Assembly: GCF_954871325.1 (NCBI RefSeq)
Contig: NC_088777.1
Coordinates: 40,773,366-40,837,365, forward strand
Length of the DNA stretch: 64,000 bases
Source of the DNA: Gordionus sp. m RMFG-2023
Taxonomy: Eukaryota > Nematomorpha > Gordioida > Chordodea > Parachordodidae
Reading direction: 5' to 3'
Below are positions 24,470 through 37,672 of the stretch, in pieces. The notes below the pieces were generated by a model. The model was not told where the DNA came from. It ran no database searches and saw only the letters and a program-made list of their open reading frames with translations. The translations under genes were made by a program, and so were the position numbers. Within the stretch, counting starts at the first letter, position 1; each line of letters starts with the position of its first letter.

Positions 24470-24580
24470 AAAGTAAAACTTTCGACGTTACTCTAATAAA
24501 GTAACGCCGTTATATTTTGGGTCACACTGTTATAATAATAACGCCATTACGTTCAAGTTACTTAAAAAAAATAACTACCA
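24470..24580. repeat. GTAACG-rich fragment, possible hAT end
   Basis: Repeated GTAACG/CGTTAC words within about 100 bases resemble the subterminal repeats of some hAT elements; compare 39660-39780 and 49385-49518. No paired end or target duplication was found. Confidence 0.3.
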
Positions 24581-24649
24581 CAAAAAAAAGACTGCATATT
24601 TTTTTGAACCTGAAATTTTTATTATTATATAATAATTAATGAATATTAT

Positions 24650-25094
24650 CAGAGACCTGCAGAGGTGCCATTTGCACTGCCCAGCCAGGATTTGGAAAAA
24701 TGTTTTGCCCCAGCCCGGATTTTTAATCGGCCCATCCTAGGTTTTATATTTTCAGGCCCAGCCCGGCACGGATTTTATTTTAAAAAAATTCAGCCCGGGT
24801 GTATAAATTTTTTATTCGACCTTGGTCTTTAAAAAAATTAAAATATACCTATCTGGCAGTCTTGCGGATCGCTTTTTAAATATGAAATTTATATAAAATA
24901 AAATAGGAAATATGATAAGTGAATGAATGTGATTGTTATATGATACACAATTTTATATTTATAATAATAATGGCGATACAGTATTCATCCTGACCCTGAT
25001 ATTTTTTAAAAAATTATTAGGCCCCGAGTAAAAAATTTTTTTATAGGCCATGCTCGTATTTAAAAAAAAACCGGGCCAAGCCTGTAGGTCTCTG
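24650..25094. mobile_element. GC-rich hAT-type MITE, copy d (445 bp)
   Basis: It begins CAGAGACCTGCAGAGG and ends TGTAGGTCTCTG. The flanks AATATTAT (24642-24649) and ACTATTAT (25095-25102) agree at 7 of 8. This is the longest copy in the window, with several CCCAGCCCGG-type blocks separated by A/T runs and no coding sequence. Confidence 0.8.
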
Positions 25095-25273
25095 ACTATT
25101 ATATAAATGTAATAAGCACACATTTTAACATATTTTCATAACAACAAATAATTCGGGCAATTTAAAAAAAAATAATTAAATGGACAATATAAGAATAATT
25201 GGTATCTTAAGCAAGTAATTAATTAATTTACAACTTGTTTTTTATATTGATTGGGCACTATTTAAAATAAATA

Positions 25274-25580
25274 GAAAGTTTAATAATAATTTGGTATATA
25301 TTTTAAATTTTTGATAAGTTTATTATTAAATAATTTTCACTCTTTTTTTATTGGCTCTTGGGTAGTTTTTAATTAAGTTGTGATTTTTTTTCAATTTGAA
25401 ATATTGAAAAGGAGACTAACTACAAATACGTAGGAAGTTTAATAATAATTTGGTAGATATTTTAAATTTTTGATAAGTTATTAAATAATTTTTATTGACT
25501 TTTGAAAGTTTTTAATTAAGTTGTGATTTTTTTTTAATTTGAAATATTATAGGGGTGACTGACAGCAAATATTCAGCTAA
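25274..25580 (+). repeat. tandem duplication, 159-bp unit
   Basis: Two head-to-tail units (from 25274 and 25433) share AAGTTTAATAATAATTTGGT, TTTTAAATTTTTGATAAGTT and TTTTTAATTAAGTTGTGATT. The second unit is slightly shortened. No function is suggested. Confidence 0.85.
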
Positions 25581-26690
25581 ATTATTTATATACTTTAATT
25601 AATTTCCAATTTATTTTGTTATCTATATATATATATTTAATAATAAAGTAATATAAATTAATAATTATATTTCATTTTATTTAATAATAAATCATATTCA
25701 AAATATTTCGAATTAGAAATCGATAATATTTATTTCGCAAGGTGACATATTTTAAAATGTATTTTTATTTTTAAATTGTTTATGCACGAGATTAGGGTTT
25801 AAATTAGGTTAAAATCAAAAGAGTCATCAGATATAATTTTTTAAAAGAAAATTTTTAATAAAATTTGTCGTTGTTTTTCCCGATTCAGCTGATTATAATG
25901 AACTTTTAATGCTTTTGATGGTTAATTTTGAACATCTAAAGTTTTAAATGTTTTTATTTTATATATAATATAGAAAACAGTAGTTTACAACTTGCTAATT
26001 AAATATTATATCATCTATTTGTATCAAACTCATATTAGAATTTAAAACAGAAATTAAATATTTATTTAAACGATTAAAAATGTGCATCTCTTTTAAGGAT
26101 AATGATAACGTTAACGTTTTAATAAAAACTAGCTGGTCAATTTATAATTAACTGACTATTTTTATTTATTTTTTTATTCTAAATATTTTTTAAATACTGC
26201 ACAAAATATTTATTTCTTTAATAATAAAAATACAGCATATTTTAATTAATTTACTGACAGAAAATATTATAATTTTTAATAGCAATTGCTTCTTAAAATT
26301 GTATACTGATAAACTTTTAATTTCTATCTAAACACCTCTTTTGTCATACAGAACACCCATTCGATATGTGCTGAGGATGGCAAGGGTATTTTATATTTCA
26401 TAAACGGTTTTTATGAGTGGAAATTGTTTAAGGATAGCCAAAATCGTTTGCATCTCTTTATCACCCACAAAATTTTATTGCTCATTAAAGTAGTCATCAC
26501 ACAGATCATCATAAAAAAACAGCTTATCTTTTTGGAATAGTCTTAAGCACTATATTTTATTTTTATCAAAAACCAAATATGTTTCTTTTATTCATCTGAC
26601 CATTAAGTTAAAATGATGAAGATAATTAACATTAAACAATAATAAGATAAAAGTGATTTAAATATAATAAATAAATTATAAAGTAACGGG
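25581..26690. other. no recognisable feature
   Basis: AT-rich. A less AT-rich patch at 26335-26540 shows no readable frame. The sequence around 26665 and 26900-27000 has GTAACG words, suggesting that the MITE at 26691 landed inside an older hAT-like fragment. Confidence 0.4.
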
Positions 26691-26896
26691 TAGTGTTGTT
26701 AAACGGCTCGTTTTGAGCAGATTTTTAAAAACGGCTAACATAGTATTTTATCCAGAAAAATATTACGCAAGTCTGAAAATTTTGTTCATAGGAGGAGCAA
26801 AGGTTTAGACATATAGTATCGAAATTTCGAGGCTTAGTCAATATTGAGTTAGCCGTTTATAAAAATCGGCTCAAAACGAGCCATTTAACAACATTA
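26691..26896. mobile_element. 206-bp hAT-like MITE, copy 2 (best preserved)
   Basis: The inverted ends are TAGTGTTGTTAAACGGCTCG and the matching CGAGCCATTTAACAACATTA, continuing inward through TTTTGAGC. The target duplication is GTAACGGG (26683-26690) and GTAGCGGG (26897-26904), 7 of 8 identical, which points to hAT. The interior is non-coding and matches the copies at 2890, 30099 and 32393. Confidence 0.8.
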
Positions 26897-26904
26897 GTAG
26901 CGGG

Positions 26905-29900
26905 TAAGGTAAAAAGTAACGCTACCTTAATTAGTTCTCTCAATAGTAACTATGTTTCCTCATTTTTTTTTGGAAGAAAGATGATTACGTTACTAAACAG
27001 CAGAAGGCTATGCCAATTAGGTTATTAATTTTTAATTAGGATTGAACTAAGCTGATTTAATTTAGCTCGAGCTTTTTAGTTTTACTTATATGTTGGTGAA
27101 GAATTTTGTTTTATGGGCAATAAAATTGCAAGTCAAATTTGCCTGGAATTCACAGTGTAGGCATACTATATACTTGCTGGAGTGCAATTCCCAAAAAAGT
27201 GTAGCCCTTCGGTAACTTTCATAAGCGAAAAATTACAGTTAAGGCCTTTATGAATATTATATATACCCTCTTTACTCCTTTATCTTTATAAATTATATAA
27301 TGGCTTCATGTTTGTCGCGGCAAGACTAAAAAATATTATATTTATTGATTAAAATATAAAATAATTATATTATTATATATTTATATTTATATAATACTTA
27401 TTCAAAATTCATTTATCTTTTTCTTCTTTAAAAAAAATTATTATAAAACGATAAAATACAATTCTGCCTTATATATATATACTTTATTTTAGTATAATCA
27501 ATTTCGATCATATTAATTAAATAATGGGTAAATAATGGGAATATAATTCTTCGAACATTTTCCAAATTCTTACGTTAATAGGTTAGTATATATATGTTAC
27601 AATAAAATAAAAAAAAATTAACAATAAAATAAACTTTCTCTATAATGAATCGTGCAACATTTTAAAAATAATATATAAATGACTTGCACTTTTGTTGGGA
27701 CCAGTCCCTGGACAGGGTTTCCTATAAATTTTATAAAGAGAGTTCTAGATCTTTCTAGTTTGTCCCGGTTCCTCCAAAGATCATAATATTTAAAAAAAAA
27801 AATTAGTCTCAAATGATGATCGCATATTTATCTTGAGTCAGTCGGTATCTCTCTGTTAAAATCCTCTTATTATTGTATAGTTCAATCTATTATTCCAAAT
27901 TGGAGAACTGGAGATTGTCAAATAGTTTTTTTCATCTTGAAAATCCAATTTTTAATAATCTATTTTTGTTTTGTAACCCAATTGTATTAATTGACCATCT
28001 TTAAGCGTGTAGCCAGGGTTTCATTTTTGTTGGAGGGGGAGGGTGGAGGAATTTGATTAAAAAATATCGAAATGATATTTTTAGAACATTACAAATTTAT
28101 TTGAAATAATCATAATGGAAATTTATTTGAACTAATCATATTTTAAAAAATGACAATTTCGAACATAAAGGATATAATAAATTATGCTTAATAATATTTA
28201 TATGTATATATAAACCTGTTTAACACGATATGATAGAATTAGGCATTATATGATAATTTAAAAAAAAGTGAAATATCATTCTCATTAATTGAAATTAATC
28301 TTTTTTGCCATTGATATCAATAATTCGTTCTCTAAATTGAGGATCAAATTTATATATTTTCTACTTCTACCTCTCTATGATAGGTTATTTTTTTATTCTA
28401 TTATGACCAAAATGTTTTATGTGCTTATTGGTATTATTACTAAAATATACAGTAATTTTAAAATCATTTATCAAAAAATACTGTTTTTCCACCTACACTT
28501 ATATAGAAAAAAATGTTGAAATCCTTTTAACAATTTAATGTTATTGTATTAAAATCAGAAATGAAATTTTAAATTGTAAAATTTTTTTTAAATCCTTAGC
28601 AGCATTTAATGTTCTAAATCAGGCTTTCGCCCACATTATAACATAATTAGATTTTTTAAAACCATTTTAAAATGTAAATTAACTCTATGGTGTATTTCAT
28701 GGGAAAGGGAGGCAGGTTTTTCTATTCTCCCTCCCTATTCCCCGATTTTTTTTTTATAAATCAGAATAAATATGTTATTTGACATAAAAAAACTCATAAT
28801 CAAAAGTAATAAAGCAAGAAGAAAGATCAAAATAAAGATATTTTATCATGATTTTATTTTGTAATGCCTTTTAAATCGTTAGATATAATTTAATTTTCTA
28901 AAATCATTTTAATTAAAAAAACATTTATTGAAATCTATCGTCTTAAATAATTTTTCCAAAGTATTTAAATTATTTAAATATTTGATCCTCAGTCTGAATA
29001 AATTGGGTAAACATTTAATTTTTTTTCAATATTAAGATTTAATATATCTTCAGAAGGATTGTCAGCAGATATAATAATATTTATATATTAGAGTCATTTC
29101 ATGAATCACCACAAGAAAGGTATTTAAATTATTTTTTTAAATCTTCAATCAAATGAACATCAATACTAACATTGGTACTTAGGTCTTTGTATCCAGGATT
29201 CTTCTCATGGTTTCACCTAAATGCCATTTTTTAAATATTGCATAAACATAAGTGTTTCAGGTTTAAATGTAAGAAAATATGCTTAAATTTTCGTGTAAAA
29301 TTTTATATTTAATCTAAAATAGAATGCATAACCTTTATGAAAATAGAAGACGTTCTGCAATTCTTAAAAATCTCTATATTTCTTCAGAAATATTTTATTC
29401 ATTACGGGGCGAGATTCCCCTCTGTCCACAGCCGGCTAGCTGCATGACCGTTTCTCTATATTGAATAAAATACAATATCGGCGTTGCACATTGTGTGGAT
29501 TTAATTGTAATAAATTTTGGGAATAAAATTTTAACCCCCCCCCTTCTACCCCCCTACAAAACTGCTTAGACCAGGACTAGTCGACGCAAGGAGCCCGTCA
29601 ATTCCTCAGTTTTTTTTAAAATTAGTAATGTTTATAAGTTTACATATAGTTAATATTATATAATATGCATATTTTGGAAGGTCAAAATAAAAATATTTTT
29701 TATCATGATATTAGATTGGGCTAAAATAGGATACGTTTAAAATAATAAAATTGACTTTATATGAAAGTTAAAACTCTTCTTCTAACAATATATAATGTTT
29801 TAATATATTTCAGAAGGTATTAGCAATATTACTAACCTTGAGTAGAATCAAGGTTAGTTGGGTCAAATAAATCATGCATAATGATATTATATAAATATAT

Positions 29901-30098
29901 ATCATAAAATATTAGAATAATATAGAAGAGAATTAGTATTCATTATATAATATTGTAGATTGAAATCAATTCCATATGATAATCTAATTAAATCCGGAAC
30001 AAAGATATTAATAATCTTATAAAATCCTTTATAAACCACTTGATTTTACAAGCACTAAAATTGATTTGAAAAATAAGTTTTAAGGGTGTGTCCTGGTT
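26905..30098. other. AT-rich DNA, one possible hAT end
   Basis: At 28004-28055 the sequence GCGTGTAGCCAGGGTTTCAT followed by a G-rich run has the look of a ZMYM-type hAT end. C runs at about 29537 and 29549 could belong to its partner end, but the two sides do not align well. A 76-codon frame at 28289 and a 64-codon minus-strand frame at 27618 have no recognisable family. No gene is seen. Confidence 0.35.
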
Positions 30099-30318
30099 AA
30101 GGTTGTCAAAAAGCCCTCAGGTCTTTCTGAGTAGATTTTTAAAAACGACCCGCTTAAGATTTTGGCCATAATAATATTTGTAAACCTCAAGATTTGGCAA
30201 ATAGAGGTCCAAATCTTTCTTCTACCTATGAACAAAATCTCCAGGCTTACATAATTTTATTTTAGCTAAGATCTTAATAGGGTAGTTTTAAAACGAACTT
30301 CTTATTACTAAACAGCCT
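30099..30318. mobile_element. 206-bp MITE family, copy 3
   Basis: Same core as the copy at 26691, in opposite orientation of the inner blocks: TTTTAAAAACGACC, then GGCAAATAGAGGTCCAAATC, then AACAAAATCTCCAGGCTTAC. The ends have decayed (AGGTTGTCAAAAAGCCC and AAACAGCC) and I could not identify a target duplication. Confidence 0.6.
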
Positions 30319-32392
30319 TAAAAACAAAAGAAAGAATTTAAAAAAAACGGAAAATACTAAATCAGAAATACAAAAAAAACTAAAATAAATAAGAAAAATA
30401 ACAATATCACCAAATACTTAAAACACCAAAATAGAATGTCTTTCAAAAGCTATTTATCCTCGGCTAAATAGCATTAAATATCAAAAATAAGCTGAATCAG
30501 AACACACTCTAATTAGTAAAAATTTGTGCAAGTGTACAAGGTAAGTTGAGCTGTCCCATTTCAATTCAGATGTAAACACAAATTTGTTTGGAATAGTTAC
30601 TTGTAGTAGAATACTAATTTTATTATTTTTTAAAAAAAAATAACATCATTAAATATAGCATATAAGTTATCAAATTAAAAATAACGATTAAAAAATAATA
30701 TAATATTTAAATTTTTTTAGAAATATATATAATATAACGCAAAACTGGTAATAGTAGTCAACAAATAAATTATATTTTATATTGTAGCGAAAACTTTGGA
30801 CTTATAATCTGCGACCAATAAAATCATTTTAATTATAAGAAATAAGGTAAATTATATTCTTATTTATTACATTTTTCTGAAATATTTTAATCCAAATAAG
30901 GATAATCAACATTTTTTTTTAAAAAAAAATTATATAACCCCTATTTCTTCCATTTAAAAAAAAATCCGTATAGGAAATGAAAATTTTTTGTCTTTTCTTT
31001 ACCTAATTCATTAATTTTTTTCATTTTTTTTACATTCATATATTAAAAAATATATAAATAAATCAATAATCCATTTTTAATTAACAAGTAATTCACGTTC
31101 TAACCTAATAACTAGCTAATCTATTTATACCCCCCCCCCTTCCCCCATAAGATCTATTTCATCAGTTTTGTTTTATTAATTATTTTTAATACATTTAAAA
31201 AAAAAAATTATTTAATGTTTAATGATCTCGGCAAGGCAGTAAAATAAGGCAGCTATATCCGCCCTCCTGAATAAACCATTTAATAAACATTAGCATTGCC
31301 TTGGCAAGAAGATAGAGGAGCTAAACCTAAATATTTTTAACACGCCTACGCCTAATAAAAAAAATTAATTAATTTTTTTTGGCAGGTCATAAAAGTTAGC
31401 GACATTATTTAATATATTATTATAATTAATTATTTTCATATTGCTTGATTTTTTTTAAAAAAAATTGCCTTCTTCCTTAGGGATCTTCCAGATAATTAGA
31501 ATACAGGCACCTCTTTAAAATTAATGAGGGTTTTTTTTATTAATTTTAAAAGAAATGAAAACAAATTTTTGGCTAATATTATTAAGTATTAAGAAAACCC
31601 AAAATTTTACATTATCATATTTTTATTGGAGGGTCAGGGAAGGGGGGAAGTCATCATGTCTAAGCCACTGAACATATGTTCTTAAAAATTATATCAAACA
31701 CTGTAATACAACATATTCGACATATTTACTAATAAAGAAATAATTGCACAAGAAAAACCTCTGGTAGATAAATGGTCTATTATCAAATTATATATTTTTT
31801 AACAGCATTTAAATAACATTTTCATAATTAATTTTACAATTTAATTTTTTTAAAGGTATTTATTAAAAAAGAACAAAATTAATCATTACCTTAAGTGCTA
31901 TGGTCAGCCATAAATTTAGAACTTATATTATAATATATAGTGGATCCTTAAGGGAAAGCGCAACTATTTTTGGGAAAAATTGATTATTTGTTAATGTATT
32001 GTCATTCATCAGGATAATTTACCTAAATTCTGTCACATTAAATATTATAATGGATTAGCACATTGACCATCAAAGAACGATTGAATTAGAAAGTGACTTT
32101 AATAAAATATCTTAGTAGTATATTTGTAATTTATGATCTAAATATATGGATAAAATACTAATACTAAATTTCCTTGTCGCTTAAATGTTTAATCGAATTG
32201 AGAACCAGTTTCTGATTCACCGTCTCCTTAGCAGGAAATTTTCCCATATAATATAATTACACTACCGGTCTACAAAAACATTCCAAAATTCAATCGGGCC
32301 CCCCAGATGTATTGCCGGTTAGTTTGTAAATACATTTTTTGGATTGGGTTGGGTCCCCTTTAAAAAATATATCTAGGGTCTATCCGCGGCTT
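30319..32392. other. AT-rich DNA, no gene seen
   Basis: There are long A and T runs, a C run near 31131 and a G-rich patch near 31640. The stretch 32280-32392 has GGGTCC/GGGCCC words and may be another element remnant abutting the MITE at 32393. Confidence 0.4.
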
Positions 32393-32606
32393 TTAATCAT
32401 GTAAATGGTCCGAATTGGGTCAATTTATAAAAAAGGCCCTATTGAAATTTTAGCCAAAAGAATTTTATGCAAACATGGAAATTTTGCTTATAGGTGGCAG
32501 AAGATTTGAACTTCTATTTGACAAATCTCGAGGCTCACTATTATTTTGGCTAAAATCTTAATGGGCCGTTTTTATCTACCATAATTAAACCTTATAACAA
32601 CACTAC
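32393..32606. mobile_element. 206-bp MITE family, copy 4
   Basis: The core GTAAATGGTCCGAATTGGGT, then GGAAATTTTGCTTATAGGTG, GACAAATCTCGAGGCTC and AATGGGCCGTTTTTA aligns with the copy at 2890 and the one at 26691. The right end is TTATAACAACACTA. No clear target duplication was found. Confidence 0.6.
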
Positions 32607-33349
32607 ATGCCTTGTTCTGCATTACAGGTCTCTAGGCTAAAGCCTGAGATTTATTATTTTTCAAAGTGGAATTCTTTTTCTTAATAAAAAGTAAATATAA
32701 TCATAAAATTTTAAACTGATTATCTTCAGCCTCTTATTCATTCATTTAATGATTGTCACCTAAGTATTTCCATAAATTTTGTTTGTAGCGGCGAATTGTT
32801 TAAGTTACACTATTTAAGCTATATAAATTAAAATTTCTCTAGCAATCCTTCTTTATGTTTGATTTAAATAAACCGATTCAGTAGATATATTAATGTTATA
32901 TTTTGATCGAATACCTCTATGCTGCCAACAAAGGAACTAATAACTTTTCCCTTCTACCCAGGGCTATAATTCGGGAGGAAGGAGTGCGTGTCTTTGTCAA
33001 TTCTAAAAAATTTAGCGTGCCTCTTCTAAAAATTTGAATTTTTTTAAAATGGTATATTAGCATATTATTAATATTATTTTTTATTATGAAAAGAACATTA
33101 GTAAATATTTTATTAAACAAAATGAAAGTGTATTAATGCAATTGTGCATTTTTAATTCAAAAACTAACCATTATTTATTTGGTTCTTTAAAAAGAATATC
33201 CAACTTTATCTTCAACATGCCATGGCATTGTTTAAAACATCGTTTAGAAAGAATTAACGGTGTCCGATGCAATAAAATTTTTTACAGGTATTAATTAATT
33301 TAAAGCCTTTTTTGACATAGCTAACAGAATCAAAAACGTTGGATCAAAT
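32607..33349. other. no recognisable feature
   Basis: AT-rich sequence. A 67-codon minus-strand frame at 32917-33120 has no recognisable family. The Helitron-type element follows. Confidence 0.4.
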
Positions 33350-34194
33350 GTCTGAATTGGGCATTCTGGGCGAGTCTAGTCCCTCGGGGGTCAGGAATAT
33401 TTAAGATAAAATATATATGGATATCAAATAGAAGCGAATTCAAATATCTTCTGACTGAAATAATAGTTTACTCTTGGTTGGGTTGGACTTGGTCTGAATG
33501 GGGGGGGGGCTAAAAAATAAAAATTTAATATAGTATCAAATAAAAGGTGATTAAAATATTTTTTGATTATAATGATAATTATTATTCTAAATAGGCGGGT
33601 CAAGGTTTTGGGGGTCAGGAATATTTTATCAACATATATTCATAGGGGTATCAAATAGAAGCTACTTAAACATATTTGACAGAAATAATTGTATTTACTG
33701 TTGGTTTTAATGGATTGAAGGTGGGGAGGGGGGGGGGTGGTAGATATATAAATTTGACATGGGTACCAAATAAAAGATAATTAAAATATGGGGGGTCTAG
33801 AATATTTTTATCACTTATTGATATGAGAATTGAATAAAAGGTTATTAAAATATCTTTTTGCTATAATGTTAAATATTACAATAAATGGTCATGTCTAGGT
33901 CTTAGTGTGTGTGGGGGGGGACAGGAATATTTTTAACAACTCAAAATATTGGCATGAGTAGCAAATAGAAGAATTTTAAAATATTTTTTAACTATTATAT
34001 TAAATATCACTTTGAGTGGCCGGGTCTTTTTTTTTGGGGGGGGGGAGGGGGGGTCAGGAATATTTTATCAACATAAAATACTGATGTGCACCAAATAGAA
34101 GCTAATTAAAATATTGACATGGGTATCAAATAGAAGCTATAAAATAAAGTAGAAGATTTTAATTCCCCATCATTCTTGACGGGTTATTAGCTAG
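33350..34194 (+). mobile_element. Helitron-type element with internal minisatellite
   Basis: The 3' end is clear: hairpin CCCATCA-TTCT-TGACGGG (34166-34183), then TTATTAGCTAG and T. Before it, about five diverged repeats of roughly 140 bp contain a G run plus GTCAGGAATATTTT, then ATGGGTATCAAATAGAAGCT, then ATTAAAATATTTTTTGAC. Internal tandem repeats with a 3' hairpin are typical of non-autonomous Helitron/Helentron derivatives (the DINE/HINE type). The 5' end is uncertain and no Rep or helicase is encoded. Confidence 0.65.
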
Positions 34195-34369
34195 TAAAAA
34201 TATTATGAAATGCATTCCAAACTTTTGTCAATTTTAAAATATATTTTTTGCAATATAGTTCAATTTTTATAGAAATTCTAAATAGCTATTTTATATAATA
34301 TCGATATAATTTATTTTATATGAAATCGATATAAACTAAATTCTTTGTAAAACAAAAATTCTCCTGTCT

Positions 34370-34600
34370 TTATTGCCATTTTTCCATGCCTCAACTATTT
34401 TTTTTAGAGTAATAGCGTGCCCCTGGCACAAATTAAGGACTGTACTGCTTCTACTCTATGCTATTATGCTACAGAGCGTCATCTATAAAAAACTAATTAG
34501 CATCACATATGGGATCTATATGCTGGTGAAAATGATTCACGCTTCAACTTCTGCGTTCATGCGATTTCGTTATAATAAATGATGAAACTTCATGTTTATT
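34370..34600. other. less AT-rich patch with a 69-codon frame
   Basis: The plus-strand frame at 34373-34582 has a protein-like mix of residues but no recognisable motif. The patch starts TTATTGCCATTTTTCC and ends TTTATTGCCATTACTGG, a short direct repeat. It may be an element fragment next to the Helitron-type end. Confidence 0.25.
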
Positions 34601-35875
34601 GCCATTACTGGTCAACATAATAAAATAAGATTAATTAATTATTTTGATTGATTATATATAATTTGCCAAAATTAAAAACTGTGAAAAGATGGAAAGAAGG
34701 TTTTGATATATAGATCTGTTTTGTTTTCCCATTAAAATAAAAATAAGAAATTTTATCGTAAATGGAAAATGGAAACGAAATATATATATAATATAATCTA
34801 TTTTTTTTAAAAAAAACCTAAAATTGAATTCTATTTAGAAAATCTAAAATTATCAATGAATAATATAAAAACTTATAACATAATATACCTACATATTTAT
34901 AATAATATTATGACAAATTTATACATTTTGACATGGGAGGAAGGGATTTCATTTTGGATGTTTGGGATTTAGAAAGTGCAAACAATTCTGGTCCTGTGGT
35001 TTTTTTTTGAATCGTACTTCCGATGTTTATTTTAAATCATTTAAATAATTTCTATGGTACTTGTAAATTTTGATACAGATGACAATTTAGCGGATATACG
35101 GTATTTATATTCTGTCTGCCTAGCCTAAGTGCTCGGGACGAGGGATATTAATCTAATGGTTAGAAATTTATATATATTATATAATAAAAATTTTGCATAA
35201 GGTCATATTACAAGTTTACATATTTTTGAAAAGAGAATGAAAAAATTATGTGATTTATGGCGGAAATCGCAAAAGATTAGCTTTTTTTATTCATGAATAA
35301 ATTTTAATTTTTTTTTAAAAAAAATTTCATTTAAAATAATAATAAATCATATTGATTTTTAAAGTTGATTAATTAAAACTATGAAAATTAAATTTTGCCT
35401 ATGAAACCTATAAAGGATATCATTTCTTCTAGATCGATCGTCCCCTGCCAAAATTTACTAATCAAATGTTTGAATAATTCACCACATTTCTATCTTTGAA
35501 GTACTAGTTAGTCTAGCATTATTTTAGTTTTAGTTAAATACCAAACTTAAATTATTTTAACATTCCTAGCTAAATTCAATTTTTTTTTGAAATATTAAAA
35601 TTAGATTTTAATTATCTCATTTTTTTATTGAGGAATTGGAGGGAGTTAACAATTTAGTATTTTTAGTGTTAGGTCAAAAATAACGATATATATAAAACAT
35701 ATGAGAATCGAATAGTACAGTATATACCAGTTTAATATCATGTATATTTTAGGATATAAATTAAGAATCATCATAATATTTCGCAAAATTGAAAATATGT
35801 GCAGTAAATGTTCTTCCATTATGTAATTTTCCAACTAATTAACTGATATAAGTTAGATTAATTTATTCGAAATTG
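34601..35875. other. no recognisable feature
   Basis: AT-rich sequence. A 62-codon minus-strand frame at 35646-35834 is Ile/Leu/Tyr-rich, as expected by chance at this composition. Confidence 0.5.
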
Positions 35876-35980
35876 GTCCGGCCAGGTTTTGTCGAAAAAT
35901 ATTTTTAGGCCTCTGCCCCGGATTTATTTATTTTATTTTAAGTTTTAGGCTGGACTTTGGTCAGGCCTCACAGGTCCCTG
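35876..35980. mobile_element. GC-rich hAT-type MITE fragment
   Basis: The right end CTCACAGGTCCCTG and inner blocks GGTCCGGCCAGG and CTGCCCCGG match the GC-rich family. The left end is missing. Confidence 0.5.
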
Positions 35981-37672
35981 ATATGTTTTAAATATATTCT
36001 TTTTCTTTGCTTGATTTTACAGATAGAGGGTGATAAAGGCGTGATATCTAGGGATCGATTAATAATAAATAAATTCTACATTTTTTTCCACGAATTCGTT
36101 TCCGGGAATTAGCAAAATTAATTAAAAAATTTTAGAAATATAAATTTATAAAAAAATATAAACTAACAAATAATTTTCCGTTTTATAACCTCATTTTAAT
36201 TATAAATAAAAAAAATTTTTAATATTTCATTTTTAAATTTTATTTTATATAAGCTTTAATGAACTTATCCAAAATTTTTTAGGAAATTAACGTCATATAA
36301 AAGATTAAGATGGGTAAAAAAAATTAGTATTTTGAGTTTATGGGAAATTAAAAATTATATCAATTTTTCACCTACTACAAATTCTTAGAATGTAAATATA
36401 ATATTTTGTGTTTGTCCTAAGGAATAAATTAAAAACCTAAGGCGTTTAAACTTTTTATAATATAGTTAAAGAATTTTAAAAAAAACATGGGTTACATTAA
36501 AATGAATGGGAATTAAATTCTATCTTATTGAATGGATATACTTAAGAAATTGGAATGACAAATTTCTAAGCAAAAAAGTTCTTGGATATGGAACTAGTCG
36601 TCGGAATCATGAGATTATAAGGTACTCCCCTCCCCATTTTGATTAGAACATTGAACCGAATATCCGAGAAAATTTAAAAACTTTGAATTTTTTAAAATCT
36701 TTGAATATCTTAAACCATTAAGTTTATATCTACATTAAATTGAACAATCTTGTTTAACTATAACTAATTAATTTATATAGCAGTTTTGTATTGGCGTCCT
36801 CAATATAATTTGAAATCGTTAAGTATTTTCTCATATATTATATATAAATAATGTTTTTAGTAGGTAGAAGCATATGGTTGGCCTTCATCATGTTTTTGGC
36901 TATAATAATTGTATTGTCCTTGGTCAAAAATTTGAACTAAATTCTTGTCTTATACTGAACTATTCTATCATATTGCTACCCATTTATTTTAATTAATTTT
37001 CATATTATATACTTATATAAAAAATTTTTAAATAAATCATAAATTTATTTTACCAGCATCCCTTCCCTATACTCTATAGCAAGGTATTTTTTATCGAATC
37101 AAGTATAAAATTTTTCAAAAAAATTATAAAATCTTTTTTATCTTCAAAGCAACAAATCCATCTTGTAGGGTTTTAGATTTTCTAAAGATGACACAAGTCT
37201 AATTTACGCTACTCGTATTAAATTATAAAAGTAGCAAAGCTACCCAGAGATACAAAAAAGCGCACTAGTTTAACATCTATGAGCCTGAGTGTATTTTCTC
37301 TAAATTAATATTTAATATAATATGTCATTTTTTTTATCTTATATTTTAAAATATAAATTGTTATAAAGTTATATTTAATTATAGAAACTTAATGTGTTTG
37401 CAATGCCCAATTTTTTAAAATATAAAATATATAGTATTATACATTTTTATAATAATTCCATTATTTTAACTGAAATAGATATAAAAATATATAATGATAA
37501 AAATAGTAATTTTATCAATTTTTAAAATTGTTTCTATGCTTTTTATGCTTCCACTATATTTTTCGCGGGTATTATGCCCATTCTCGCTATTTTCTTATTT
37601 CATAAAAAATTTTCCTTCTTACATAATACTGTCCTCCAAACTGATTGAAGCATTAAAATATATTTATAGCGC
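35981..37672. other. no recognisable feature
   Basis: AT-rich sequence with no convincing frame. A 79-codon plus-strand frame begins at 37494 and runs into the GC-rich patch; its first half is hydrophobic, with no recognisable family. Confidence 0.4.
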
